49,471 nt of DNA from Candidatus Caribbeanibacter nitroreducens (GTDB taxonomy: Bacteria; Gemmatimonadota; Gemmatimonadetes; Palauibacterales; Palauibacteraceae): NCBI GenBank assembly GCA_947581645.1, contig CANPVF010000183.1, positions 1 to 49,471 of the forward strand, in the 5' to 3' direction. Both the position numbers and the translations under genes were made by a program. Below, piece by piece: positions 1 to 8,364 of the stretch. Numbering within the stretch: the stretch's first letter is position 1; every line of letters begins with the position of its first letter. The notes under the pieces were generated by a model, which was not told where the DNA came from, searched no databases, and was given only the letters and a program-made list of their open reading frames with translations.

Positions 1-149
1 CCGTCCCCGGCCACCTCGGCGGCCTGGCGACGAACGCTGTCCGCCGCGCTGTTCGCGTCACCGCCTCCTCCTCCCCGGAGGAGCCAGATCCCGCCCAGCG
101 CTGCGGCGAGAATCGCGACGGCGCCCGCCAGCCTGATACCTCGGCTCAT
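1..149 (-). CDS. N-terminus of a membrane-anchored or exported protein (cut by window edge)
   Basis: An ATG at 149 preceded by GGGAGA opens a frame that runs off the left edge, so only 49 residues are visible. They start MSRGIRLAG, continue as one hydrophobic stretch (about residues 7-24, ending GIWLL), then a glycine run and a hydrophilic Asp/Arg/Ala segment. This is the pattern of a signal anchor or signal peptide. An AT-rich patch at 186-215 lies just upstream, as expected for its promoter. No family can be assigned from this fragment. Confidence 0.6.
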   Translation of the reverse strand, partial: MSRGIRLAGAVAILAAALGGIWLLRGGGGGDANSAADSVRRQAAEVAGD

Positions 150-185
150 ACCGTCTCCCGCAGTCGGTGTCGTCCTCCATCGTGT

Positions 186-215
186 ACGTATCTACGATAA
201 TTATAATATTTTGTT
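186..215 (-). promoter_or_regulatory. AT-rich candidate promoter for the left-edge gene
   Basis: The stretch is almost entirely A/T in a roughly 70% GC background. It carries TATAAT on the minus strand at 200-205, about 50 nt upstream of the ATG at 149, and a TACGTA palindrome between the two. No good -35 box is visible at the usual distance, so an activator or a non-standard promoter is possible. Confidence 0.35.
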
Positions 216-238
216 CGGCGGCGGGGCGCCGTGCCAGG

Positions 239-2329
239 CTACGACGAGCCGTCCACCTCCCTCGCAACCCGGAAACCGCGGGTGTAGGACTTCCGCTCGT
301 ACCAGTTGGGGTTCGGAAAATAGAAGGAGCGGTGGGCGGCCCGGATCGTCCACGAGTAGTAGCCGTAGGCGCCGCCGCGCCTGACGGGCCGCTCGCACGG
401 CTCCCCCCTCCGGGTCTCCCAGCCCTCCTCCCTCCACCACGGCGAGCTCTCGACCCGGGCCGACGCGTCGCCCGGGTGTCCCTCGTGGCTCTCGTGCCAG
501 CAGTCGGCCACCCACTCCGTGACGTTGCTCAGCATGTCGTGCAGCCCCCAGGGATTGGCGGGAAAGGACCCGACGGGAGCCGTCGACTCCCTGTCCCGGC
601 GGGTGCCGCAGCCGTCACACGGAACCCGTCCCCGGCCCAGCGAGTCGCCCCACCAGCGCGCCGTCTCCGTCCCCGCCCGGGCGGCGTACTCCCACTCGGC
701 CTCGCTGGGCAGGCGGTACTCCTCGCCGGTCCGACGGCTCAGCCATTCGACGTACTGCCTCGCGTCCGTGCGTGCGACGTGGATCACCGGACGGTCGCCG
801 CGCCCCCATCCCTCGTCCTCCGGCCGGTGCTCGCATCCCCCGGCCTCCACGCACGCCTCCCACTGGTCGAAGGTCACCTCGTATTTCCCGATGGCGAACG
901 GCCGCGCGATGGTCACCTCCACCTGTGGCTTCTCGGCCCTCTCCGTATGCTCCGGGCGGGTGGAGATCTCCGCGGCCGGCGCCTCCCCCTCGGGCGACCC
1001 CATCAGGTACTCTCCCGCCGGGAGCTCCACCATCACGGGACACTCCGGACAGTCACGGATCTCGGGCAGGTCCTCCTGCACCGGCGGCGCCCACGCCGGA
1101 CGACCGTCCGGCTCCTCCCCGGCCGAGGCGGCCGCCGTGTCCTCCTCCGCCTCCGGCTCTTCCTCCAGTTCGTTGAGAGACAGGACCGGCCGGCCGGTGT
1201 CCTCCCGGAGCCGCAGCCCCACGAAGCGCGTGGTGGACACGAACGCCAGCGGCATCACCGACGCGTCAACCGATCCCCGATACCGTCCTTCCGGCGAGAA
1301 CAGGTCGATGCGCTCGGCCGCCAGGTGACCCGCGCCCCGGGCCACCCGTAGCCTCCCGGCGGGGTCCACCGAGAGCCACCGGATCGGGGTGATCCGCTCG
1401 GCGTGGCCCACCTGCTCCAGGAACTGCTCCGCGGAGACGCCGCACCTCCGGAGGAAGCCGCGGAACTGGAGACGGGCACGCTCCGCGGCCATCTCCGCGG
1501 TCACCCTCACCGGCTCCACGGGCCTCCTCACGCTGGCCACCATCTCACCGCCGGCGAAGAGGTCGATCCGGTAGTCCGGTCCGTTCACGGCCCAGATCGT
1601 GCCCCCCCGCGCCGTCCACGCCAGGGTCGGCTCCAGCACCTTCGGCATGGGCCCCTGCATGCAGGGGAGCCGCACGGTGGCCGTCTCCTGCTCCTCCACG
1701 TGGAGCACGGAGGTGTCGGCGTCCGCCCCGTCCCCGGAGCGGGCCTCGACCAGCAGCTGACGCACGGCGGACGGCGAGCGCCGCGAGGTGACGGTGACCA
1801 GACGACCTCCGTGCAGGTGGACGCCGGGCCCCCAGTACGAAATGCCTGGGGACGGACGCTCACCGACGTGTCGCCCGTCCTGCGACCACCGGCTCAGCAC
1901 GCCCCGGCCCGTGTCCCAGACGGTCAGCATGCCGTCGTCCGCCACCGAGAGAGCCGACGGGTCACGGAACTCGCCCGGTCCTCCGCCCTCCCGCCCCAGG
2001 GTCTCCACGTAGTCCCCGGAGCGGCCGAACACCACGACTCGGGGCGATGTCCGGTCCAGCACGTAGATCCGCCCCGTCTCCGGATCAGCGTCCACCCCCC
2101 AAGGCAGCGGCGTCAGGGCGCTGTCCGGTGGCTGCAGTTCCGTCAGCCGGGTGACCCGCCGATTCGCCGACCGATCAGCGGCGGTGTTCCGAACCAGATC
2201 CACCCCGCCCGAATCGAGGACGGCGACACCGGACGAATCACCTTCGCCCCTCTCTCCTCCCCTGCAGCCGAGGAGCGCGAGCAGGACGACGACAGCGGCC
2301 AGCGACCCGGATCGAGCGTTGACGGGCAC
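239..2329 (-). CDS. Lipoprotein with six-bladed beta-propeller fused to a SUMF1/FGE-type domain
   Basis: The protein has 696 aa and starts at a GTG with GGGAGG five bases upstream. It begins with a lipoprotein signal (hydrophobic stretch ending LLALLGC). Residues about 35-400 have the repeated pattern of a six-bladed NHL-like propeller (for example GVDADPETGRIYVLD and GREGGGPGEFRDP). Residues about 427-696 form a formylglycine-generating-enzyme/SUMF1 domain (PAGEYLMGS, YEVTFDQW, RLPSEAEWEYAARAG, NVTEWVADCW, RRGGAY). The cysteine pair of true FGE, in the segment after the GGSY-like motif, is missing; GGAYGYYSWTI stands there. Catalytic formylglycine formation is therefore unlikely, and a binding or structural role is more probable. 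The two domains are common separately in related bacteria; one chain carrying both is unusual. Confidence 0.85.
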   Translation of the reverse strand: MPVNARSGSLAAVVVLLALLGCRGGERGEGDSSGVAVLDSGGVDLVRNTAADRSANRRVTRLTELQPPDSALTPLPWGVDADPETGRIYVLDRTSPRVVVFGRSGDYVETLGREGGGPGEFRDPSALSVADDGMLTVWDTGRGVLSRWSQDGRHVGERPSPGISYWGPGVHLHGGRLVTVTSRRSPSAVRQLLVEARSGDGADADTSVLHVEEQETATVRLPCMQGPMPKVLEPTLAWTARGGTIWAVNGPDYRIDLFAGGEMVASVRRPVEPVRVTAEMAAERARLQFRGFLRRCGVSAEQFLEQVGHAERITPIRWLSVDPAGRLRVARGAGHLAAERIDLFSPEGRYRGSVDASVMPLAFVSTTRFVGLRLREDTGRPVLSLNELEEEPEAEEDTAAASAGEEPDGRPAWAPPVQEDLPEIRDCPECPVMVELPAGEYLMGSPEGEAPAAEISTRPEHTERAEKPQVEVTIARPFAIGKYEVTFDQWEACVEAGGCEHRPEDEGWGRGDRPVIHVARTDARQYVEWLSRRTGEEYRLPSEAEWEYAARAGTETARWWGDSLGRGRVPCDGCGTRRDRESTAPVGSFPANPWGLHDMLSNVTEWVADCWHESHEGHPGDASARVESSPWWREEGWETRRGEPCERPVRRGGAYGYYSWTIRAAHRSFYFPNPNWYERKSYTRGFRVAREVDGSS

Positions 2330-2702
2330 GGGGTCCTCCCTCCGCGGGACAGGGGCGATCCTCCCGACGCGACGACGGACTCGCCCCTAGTATAGTGACT
2401 CTATATATAGAGTACCTATAGTACGGACGGGGCGCCAGGTCCACCCGGGCCGGTTCCCGGCGCCCACCGCCGGCCCCGGGGGACGCCGGGCGGGACGGGT
2501 ACCCGGAGAATGTTCCGACGCCGCGGGCCTTCCGCGGGAAGAAGTTACCGGCCAGGAGGCACGACCAATCTTATATCTTACCTTATATAGAATGTACTAA
2601 CATACTTTTTGACATATATTTACGGTGATGACGATCGACGGGTACGGTGGTTGCGCCCATGCAGGTCTGGACGCCGCGACACTCACGCAGACGAGGTACA
2701 GC
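2330..2702. other. Divergent intergenic region, no gene
   Basis: This gap of 373 nt separates divergent genes. Two AT-rich islands (2388-2425 and 2570-2625) bracket a GC-rich middle of about 145 nt. The second island has CTTATAT repeated 12 nt apart (2570 and 2582), a TATATAGAATGTAC element resembling the TATATAGAGTAC of the first island, and TTGACA at 2609-2614 on the plus strand. No plausible reading frame or structured RNA was seen. Confidence 0.6.
2387..2424 (-). promoter_or_regulatory. Promoter with perfect 16-nt palindromic operator
   Basis: ACTCTATATATAGAGT at 2398-2413 is a perfect palindrome. Its flanks add an imperfect inverted repeat reaching about 2387-2424. On the minus strand TATACT (2389-2394) makes a plausible -10 box about 60 nt before the GTG at 2329, which places the palindrome over the spacer and -35 region. 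That position suits a repressor operator. A dimeric winged-helix regulator such as PadR is a guess, since none is encoded in the window. Confidence 0.5.
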
Positions 2703-3341
2703 ATGGCACGCCACGGCCGGCCGGCGCTGATCCTCGGGACCGTGTGCGTCGTCGGGGCCTGGGTCCTGGCCGTCCCGGGCCCGGCCGACGCCGCGCTCCA
2801 GGATCGGGACACCGCGGCCGGCTCCGACACCGTGCCCGTGGACTCGATCGCCGAGCTCCACGTGGGCGCCCTGGAGACCCGGCTCGACTCCCTACGGATT
2901 CGGTCGGCGCGGTTCCGGGCGGCGATCACACGCCTCCGGGTCCGCTACGACGTCCGGGTCCAGCGGGTGGAATCGGGGCTCCGCTTCGAGGTCCCCTATC
3001 CGCCGTCCCTGCCGGCCCGGGAGGACACCGGTGAAGCCGTGGGCCCCGTGGCCCGGATCGCAGACCTGGCCCGAGTCTACTATCCTTCGGCCTCCGTGGC
3101 CGTCCTGGGCACCCTGGACGGCGTCCGTCCCCCCTGCGGCACGGAGCCGGAGCGCCGTCGGGCCCGGGACGTGGTCGAGCGCTTCCGGCAGCGCGGTGGG
3201 ATCGACCCGGAGAGAGTCCGGCGGGCCGAGTGCGTCCGGTCCACCGTGACGGCTGCCGATACGCCGACGAGCGCTCGCGCGGACACGCCTCCCGGCGCTA
3301 CGATCTACATCGAGTGGGACGCCCCGAGCGGCTCGCCCTGA
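2703..3341 (+). CDS. Exported protein with a divergent OmpA-like C-terminal domain
   Basis: The protein has 212 aa from the ATG at 2703. An upstream in-frame start is possible, but this one gives a standard signal peptide (MARHGRPALILG, hydrophobic core, cleavage near ADAALQ). Residues about 45-90 are charged and probably helical. From about residue 105 onward the pattern (VARIADLARVYY, VAVLGTLDG, ERRRARDVVERFRQRGG, ATIYIEW) resembles an OmpA/MotB peptidoglycan-binding domain, with GTLDG in the place of the usual GHTD. The match is weak by eye. The next gene begins 26 nt downstream and may be co-transcribed. The role is probably periplasmic or envelope-associated. Confidence 0.6.
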   Translation: MARHGRPALILGTVCVVGAWVLAVPGPADAALQDRDTAAGSDTVPVDSIAELHVGALETRLDSLRIRSARFRAAITRLRVRYDVRVQRVESGLRFEVPYPPSLPAREDTGEAVGPVARIADLARVYYPSASVAVLGTLDGVRPPCGTEPERRRARDVVERFRQRGGIDPERVRRAECVRSTVTAADTPTSARADTPPGATIYIEWDAPSGSP

Positions 3342-3367
3342 TCCCGCGAGAGCCCGAGAAAGGACCG

Positions 3368-4000
3368 ATGATGCCCCGACGCCTGACGCTGCTGCTGACG
3401 GTGATCCTCTTCGTCGCCCCCGTCACCGCGCCCGCACAGGTCTACGACGCCCCGAGCTTTCGTCCCCCGGACTCCGAGCAGGGCGTGGGCTTCTACGCCA
3501 TCTCCCTGGCGCCTGGGGACGACCTGGGGGAGGACGTGGCGGCCCTGGCGACGTGGCGGATGCCGGGCTCGGACCTGGACCTCGGCCTCCGGGCCGGAGC
3601 CGGCGACGTGGGTGGCGACCTGGCGCTGCTGGGCGGGCTCGAGGTCGAGCAGGGACTCGTGTCCGTCGGGGACGACGCCCCGGTCTCGGTGGCCTGGACC
3701 AGCGGCATGGGAGTCGGGACGGTTCCGGACCGCAACACCGCCCGCATACGGGTCCCCGCGGGCATCACGCTCGGCCGAGAGATCCAGATGGAGGGGTACG
3801 CGCTCCTGCCCTACGCGCACCCGCGCCTGGCGGTGGATTTCTTCGTTCGCGAAGATCCGCCCGGCGGGGCCGGCGACGAGGCCGACCTCAACTTCGACCT
3901 GGACCTGGGCGCCGATGTCGTCTTCGACGAGGGATGGCGCCTGCGCTTCGGCGTGACGCTGGGAAGCAGCGAGGCCGTCGGCTTCGGGGTCGGCCTCTGA
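3368..4000 (+). CDS. Small outer-membrane beta-barrel-like protein
   Basis: The protein has 210 aa. GAGAAAGGA precedes paired ATGs at 3368 and 3371. A signal peptide (MMPRRLTLLLTVILFVAPV, cleavage after APAQ) is followed by alternating hydrophobic/polar strands such as VGFYAISLA, ALATWRM, LDLGLRAGAG and LRFGVTLGSS. The chain ends in aromatic/aliphatic residues (GFGVGL), as many outer-membrane barrels do. No named family is recognised. It ends 12 nt from the convergent lipoprotein gene. Confidence 0.6.
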   Translation: MMPRRLTLLLTVILFVAPVTAPAQVYDAPSFRPPDSEQGVGFYAISLAPGDDLGEDVAALATWRMPGSDLDLGLRAGAGDVGGDLALLGGLEVEQGLVSVGDDAPVSVAWTSGMGVGTVPDRNTARIRVPAGITLGREIQMEGYALLPYAHPRLAVDFFVREDPPGGAGDEADLNFDLDLGADVVFDEGWRLRFGVTLGSSEAVGFGVGL

Positions 4001-4012
4001 ACGGGGCTGCCT

Positions 4013-4654
4013 TCAGCGCCTGAGCCCGCCGCTCCCGGTGTCGGGCGGCTGCTGCAGGTGCACCTGCTTGAGCTGCTCGAGCTGCTTCTCCAGCTGTGCC
4101 GCCCGGCTCAGCGCCGCCTCGAGCTTCTTCTCCAGCCCCTCCGCGGCCGCCAGCTCCTCCTCCAGGCTGTCGACCCGGACCCCGGTCTCCAGGAGCGCCG
4201 CCCGCAGGCTGTCGGTACGGGCGCCGGTCTCCTCCAGCTCGTCCCGGAGCGCGGCCACGCGGGAGGAGGTCGCCTCCACCCGGTCCAGGAGGGAGAGCAG
4301 CCCCTCGGCGTAGGCGCGAAAGCGTGTGTCGGGATGGAGACTCAGCAGGCGATTCAGGAGCATCCGGGCGCGATCCTGATCGTAGAAGGGGCGATTCGGC
4401 GTGGCGCGCAGGAGTCCGACGCGGAAGAGGGGCTCCTCCTGCGTGTGCAGCGAGCTGTCCCGGGCGAAGGTCGCCACGGCGGACTCGTAGTCGCCGGACT
4501 CGAACGCGCGCTCGAAGGAGTTGCCCGACGCCAGGAATCCGCCGGCACACGCGGCGAGCACGGCCGCCGCCAGGAGCGGGACGGCCGCGGCCGCGGGGTG
4601 ACGCCGTGCGGCACGGCCGGGGGGACCCGCACCGCCGACGCCGTCATCCGACAC
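4013..4654 (-). CDS. QseG-like coiled-coil lipoprotein of a two-component system
   Basis: The protein has 213 aa. The GTG at 4654, with GGAGG upstream, overlaps the end of the kinase gene by 11 nt, indicating translational coupling. A lipobox (LAAC, Cys36) is followed by a helical domain with tetratricopeptide-like character (FERAFESGDYESAVATF, RMLLNRLLSLHPDTR). A long coiled coil follows at about residues 120-200, with DSL and LEE heptads and AQLEKQLEQLKQ. In enterobacteria the lipoprotein QseG (YfhG) is encoded between the QseE kinase and the QseF regulator and connects the kinase to the outer membrane. The same three parts occur here in a different order. The equivalence is inferred from architecture and context, not from strong sequence identity. 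Confidence 0.7.
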   Translation of the reverse strand: MSDDGVGGAGPPGRAARRHPAAAAVPLLAAAVLAACAGGFLASGNSFERAFESGDYESAVATFARDSSLHTQEEPLFRVGLLRATPNRPFYDQDRARMLLNRLLSLHPDTRFRAYAEGLLSLLDRVEATSSRVAALRDELEETGARTDSLRAALLETGVRVDSLEEELAAAEGLEKKLEAALSRAAQLEKQLEQLKQVHLQQPPDTGSGGLRR

Positions 4655-6191
4655 GGGCTGCCTCCGTCGCCGGGCCGGGACCGTCCCCCGGCTCCCCCGC
4701 GGCGTCGCCGCCGTCCTCGCTCCCCCGATCGTCCCCGCCGCCCGCATCGGCCCCGGCCGGCAGGAGAACGCGAAACAGGCTTCCGCCTCCCGACCGGTCC
4801 TCGACGCCGATCTCGCCGCCGTGGGCCTCCACGATCTGTCGACAGAGCGTGAGGCCGAGCCCCACACCGCCCCCTCCGGAGGACCGCTCCGAACCGTTGT
4901 CGCCCTGGAAGAAGCGGTCGAAGATCTCCTCCTTCTCCTCGTCCGGCACGCCGGGCCCCCGATCCGCCACGCGGATCTCGGCTCCGCCGTCGGCACGCAT
5001 CACCTCGATGTCCACCGCCTCGCCTTCGGGCGAGAAGCTGAGTGCGTTTTCCAGCAGATTGTCCAGGACCTCTCGCGCCCGCTCCGGGTCCGCCGCCACC
5101 GTGACCGGGCCCGACGGGAGGCTCCGGCGGAGCTTCACCCCCTGTTTCCGGCACGCCGGCTCGAATCGGTCGGCGGCCCGGGCGGCCAGCTCCCGGAGGT
5201 CCACGTCCTCGATCTCCAGGCGCGGAGCCCCGGCCTCGAAGCGCGACACCTCGAGCAGGTTGCGGATCATCTCCGACAGTCGTTCGCCGCTCTGCCGGTT
5301 CAGCTCCAGGAGCCGTCGCTGGTCCCGGCTCAGCTCTCCCGGAACCTCCTCCAGGAGCAGGTTGTGGACCTCCTGGATGGAGGCCAGGGGCGACTTCAAA
5401 TCGTGGGACACTTTCGAGAGGAAGTCGCGCTTCAGCTGATCCAGCTCGCCCAGCCGCTCGTTCATCTCGTTGAAGTCGCGGGACAGCTCCGCGAACTCGT
5501 CCTCGCCCTCCGGCTCCAGGCGATACTCGAACTCGCCCTCGGCGACCCGGCGGGTGCCGGCGGTGAGCCGCTTCAGCGAGCGCGTGATGGACCCCACGAT
5601 GAACACCCATACTCCCACGGCGAGGAGCGCCGCCGCCCCGAGGCCCGCCCAGGAGACGCTCTCGGCCGTGGCGGCCTCGCTCGTGGCCGCGTCCACGTGG
5701 TCCCGCATGGCCCGACGCGTGGCCTCGCTCAGGGCCTCACGCCGGTTTCGCAGCTGCCGGAACTGCTCCTCCAGCACCCGCAGGTCGCCGTCCGGGGGAT
5801 CGGCGGCCAGGGCGGCGTCCAGGTCGCTGGTGGCGTCCTGGAACCGCTCCCAGGCCCGCTCCAGGCGGACCATGTGCGCCCGCTCCCGATCGGTGAGTCC
5901 CAGCTCGCGGATCCGGGTGAGCGAGCTGTCGAAGCGACTGCTCACGTCCTCGAAGGCCTCCAGGTACGCGGAGTCCGCCGGGAGGACGTGGTAGCCGCTG
6001 GCGTACTCCTGCAGCTGGTCCAGCCAGTACTGCTGGTCGGTGGTGCTGATGGTCAGCCGGGCCGAGATCCCGGACAGGCGGCGCGTGGTGGCGGCCGTGT
6101 CGTTCAGGGCCACCACGTGATAGGCGATCAGCCCTCCCAGGAGGACGAGGAGCCCCCCGTACCCGGCGGCGAGCTTGGTCGAGACCTTCAC
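4644..6191 (-). CDS. HAMP sensor histidine kinase, QseE/GlrK type
   Basis: The protein has 515 aa with a GTG start behind GGGGGAGGGG. TM1 spans about residues 8-30, and a helical periplasmic sensor of about 150 residues follows. TM2 spans about 182-203, then HAMP to about 255. The HisKA domain has phospho-acceptor His263 in SHDLKSP. The HATPase domain shows the N-box (LDNLLENALSFSPEG), G1 box (DRGPGVPDEEKEEIFDRFF) and GVGLGLTLCRQIVEAHGG. All catalytic boxes look intact. It lies 75 nt downstream of the sigma-54 activator gene and overlaps the lipoprotein gene. The all-helical sensor region and gene context resemble GlrK/QseE. The ligand cannot be read from the sequence. Confidence 0.9.
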   Translation of the reverse strand: MKVSTKLAAGYGGLLVLLGGLIAYHVVALNDTAATTRRLSGISARLTISTTDQQYWLDQLQEYASGYHVLPADSAYLEAFEDVSSRFDSSLTRIRELGLTDRERAHMVRLERAWERFQDATSDLDAALAADPPDGDLRVLEEQFRQLRNRREALSEATRRAMRDHVDAATSEAATAESVSWAGLGAAALLAVGVWVFIVGSITRSLKRLTAGTRRVAEGEFEYRLEPEGEDEFAELSRDFNEMNERLGELDQLKRDFLSKVSHDLKSPLASIQEVHNLLLEEVPGELSRDQRRLLELNRQSGERLSEMIRNLLEVSRFEAGAPRLEIEDVDLRELAARAADRFEPACRKQGVKLRRSLPSGPVTVAADPERAREVLDNLLENALSFSPEGEAVDIEVMRADGGAEIRVADRGPGVPDEEKEEIFDRFFQGDNGSERSSGGGGVGLGLTLCRQIVEAHGGEIGVEDRSGGGSLFRVLLPAGADAGGGDDRGSEDGGDAAGEPGDGPGPATEAARVG

Positions 6192-6266
6192 GGTCGCCCC
6201 TCCCCCTCGCCCGGTGGCGCGGACGCCTTCGTCACGGCCTGCCGTGGACCGTCGGGAGGAACGACG

Positions 6267-7649
6267 TCACGACCCGCCGTCCTCCGATTCCTCTTCCTCC
6301 CATCGCTTCAGCTTGTTGCGGATGGTCTTGGGATCCAGGTCGAGCTGACGCGCGGCCTCGGCCTTGTTGTGCCCGACGTGGTCCAGCGTCTTCAGGATGA
6401 GCTTCTTCTCGGCCTGCCGGGCCGTCACCCCCACCGGGAGCACCACCTTCGGCTGCTCGCTGTCGCCGCCGTCCAGGTAGGGGGGCAGGTCGTCGGGGCC
6501 GATCCACCCTTCGCCCGTGACGATGACGGCGCGCTCGATCACGTTCCGGAGCTCCCGGACATTCCCGGGCCACTCGTACGCCTCCAGCAGCTCCTCGGCC
6601 TCGTCCGCGATGCCCTCCACCTCCAGCTCGTGCTTCTCGTTGAACGAGCGGACGAAGTGGTGGGCCAGCAGCGGGATGTCGTCGCGGCGGTTCCGGAGCG
6701 GCGGGACCAGTATCTCGAAGACGTTCAGGCGGTAGAAGAGGTCCTCGCGCAGCCGCCCCTCCTCGATGGCTTCCTCCGGCGATCGATTCGTGGCCGCCAG
6801 CACGCGGACCTCGAAGGGGATCATGTCGTCCCCGCCCACGCGCCGGACGCTTCCCTCCTCGATGATCCGCAGCAGCTTCGGCTGCAGCTCCATGGGCATC
6901 TCCGAGATCTCGTCCAGGAGCAGGGTGCCCCCGTCGGCCCGCTCGAAGTATCCCGGCCGGGACTGCTTCGCCCCGGTGAACGCCCCCTCCACGTGTCCGA
7001 AGAGCTCGCTCTCGATGAGCCCCTCGGGGATGGCCGCGGCGTTGACGGCCTCGAACGGCCCGTCGGACCGGTCGCTGAGCTCGTGAATGGTCCGCGCCAC
7101 GACCTCCTTCCCGGTCCCCGACTCGCCGGTGATGATGGCCGAGGCGTCGTTCTCGGCCAGGAGGCGGACGGCCCGGAAGACGGTCTCCATGGCGTCGGTG
7201 CGCCCCACCAGGGAGCCGAGCCCGGCCTCCTCGGACTCCAGCTCCCGCTCCAGCTCCCGCGCCCGCTCCCGGAGCTCCAGCTCCTCGGCCGCCGACTCCA
7301 GCAGGGCCTCGAGCTTGTCGGCGTCCACGGGCTTGGTGAGGAAGTCCCGGGCGCCCCGCTTCATGGCCTCGACGGCCACGTCGATGCTCCCGTGGGCCGT
7401 GACCAGGATCACGGGCCGGTCGGGGTCGTCCTCCTTCAGGTGCTCCAGGAGCTCGAGGTCGTCCACGTCCGGGAGGACCAGGTCCGCCACGACGAGGTCC
7501 GGGTCGCGCTCGCGGAGGACGTCCTTCGCCGACTCCATGTCCTCGGCGGCACACGACTCGTACCCCCAGGCGGAGACGCGCATCTTGAGCGCCTCGCGGA
7601 TCGTGGGATCGTCGTCGACGACGAGGACCAGCAGGCTGCGTTCATTCAT
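6267..7649 (-). CDS. Sigma-54-dependent response regulator, NtrC family (QseF/GlrR-like)
   Basis: The protein has 460 aa from the ATG at 7649; a TTG nine bases upstream is also possible. The receiver domain has the acidic pocket DDD (12-14), phospho-Asp56 in VVADLVLP and Lys in FLTKPVD. The AAA+ domain has Walker A GESGTGKE, the sigma-54 contact loop GAFTGA, Walker B TLLLDEIS and the arginine-finger region LREDLFYRLNVF. A Fis-type helix-turn-helix ends the chain (NKAEAARQLDLDPKTIRNKL). It should activate RpoN promoters when phosphorylated by the kinase encoded next to it. It is the first gene of the operon. No TGGC-N8-TGC promoter was found by eye in the window, so its targets are probably elsewhere. 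Confidence 0.93.
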   Translation of the reverse strand: MNERSLLVLVVDDDPTIREALKMRVSAWGYESCAAEDMESAKDVLRERDPDLVVADLVLPDVDDLELLEHLKEDDPDRPVILVTAHGSIDVAVEAMKRGARDFLTKPVDADKLEALLESAAEELELRERARELERELESEEAGLGSLVGRTDAMETVFRAVRLLAENDASAIITGESGTGKEVVARTIHELSDRSDGPFEAVNAAAIPEGLIESELFGHVEGAFTGAKQSRPGYFERADGGTLLLDEISEMPMELQPKLLRIIEEGSVRRVGGDDMIPFEVRVLAATNRSPEEAIEEGRLREDLFYRLNVFEILVPPLRNRRDDIPLLAHHFVRSFNEKHELEVEGIADEAEELLEAYEWPGNVRELRNVIERAVIVTGEGWIGPDDLPPYLDGGDSEQPKVVLPVGVTARQAEKKLILKTLDHVGHNKAEAARQLDLDPKTIRNKLKRWEEEESEDGGS

Positions 7650-7728
7650 GGTCGGCAAAATCTATCGGGGAGAAAGAGGGATCGACACCGAGCGGGGACG
7701 GCTCGCGCCGGATGTGTCGCGGGAGCGG

Positions 7729-8151
7729 CTACTCCCCGACGACGGTCACGACCACCGTCCGGCTCCGGGGCCGGGTGTCCAGGTCCAGGAGCACCGGCTG
7801 CTGCCAGGTACCGAAGGGGATTTCGCCGTCGACCACCGGGAGCGCCAGCGACGGACCCAGGAGCGTCGCCCGCACGTGGCTGTGGCCGTTGTCGTCGCCC
7901 CAGGTCTTCTCGTGCTCGTAGTGGCCGTCCTCGGGGGCGATGTCCTCGAGGGCCGACTCGATGTCGTCGTCCACGAGACCGGGCTCGAACTCGACCGTGG
8001 AGAGGGCCGCCGTGGAGCCCACGACCATGGCGTTGGCCTGGCCGCGGACCACGCCGCTCTCCTCCACGACCCGCTGCAGGGAGTCGGTGAGGTCCAGGAT
8101 GTCGCAGTTCCCCTCGGTCTCGAGCTGAATGCTGTGGGACGTGGCGTTCAT
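7729..8151 (-). CDS. YjbQ/UPF0047 family protein
   Basis: The protein has 140 aa from the ATG at 8151; a GTG at 8178 would add nine residues, and neither has a clear ribosome-binding site. The family signature is strong: HEKTWGDDNGHSHVRATLLG, then GPSLALPVV, IPFGTWQQPVLLDLD and a VVVTVVGE ending. YjbQ proteins are small trimeric proteins with a His-rich pocket. Some show thiamine-phosphate synthase activity when overproduced, but their main cellular role is unsettled. The gene is followed after 79 nt by the response regulator gene on the same strand, so the two may share a promoter. Confidence 0.88.
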   Translation of the reverse strand: MNATSHSIQLETEGNCDILDLTDSLQRVVEESGVVRGQANAMVVGSTAALSTVEFEPGLVDDDIESALEDIAPEDGHYEHEKTWGDDNGHSHVRATLLGPSLALPVVDGEIPFGTWQQPVLLDLDTRPRSRTVVVTVVGE

Positions 8152-8364
8152 CACGACGTGGCGTTCATTGCCGGGCACCAGGGCTTCGCGTCAGTACAGT
8201 CCGACCTCGGACAGGCGGTCCCGCGTTCTCCTCCCCCAGTCCAGCAGAACCCCAAACTGCTCCGACGGGTCCCCTTCGGCGAGACGCTGGCTCCCGCCGG
8301 AGGCGTTCCCTAGTTTCGGCTCCGCCGATCGCGATTCCGGCTTCAACCCGGTCAGGAGCTCACG

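Noticed and set aside
239-1063. Active sulfatase-modifying (formylglycine-generating) enzyme
   Set aside because: The catalytic cysteine pair is missing at the expected place and no sulfatase gene is in the window.
4821-8090. A 1089-residue plus-strand frame opposite the two-component genes
   Set aside because: It is antisense to intact kinase and regulator genes with all catalytic motifs, has low-complexity composition and arises from GC-rich third positions.
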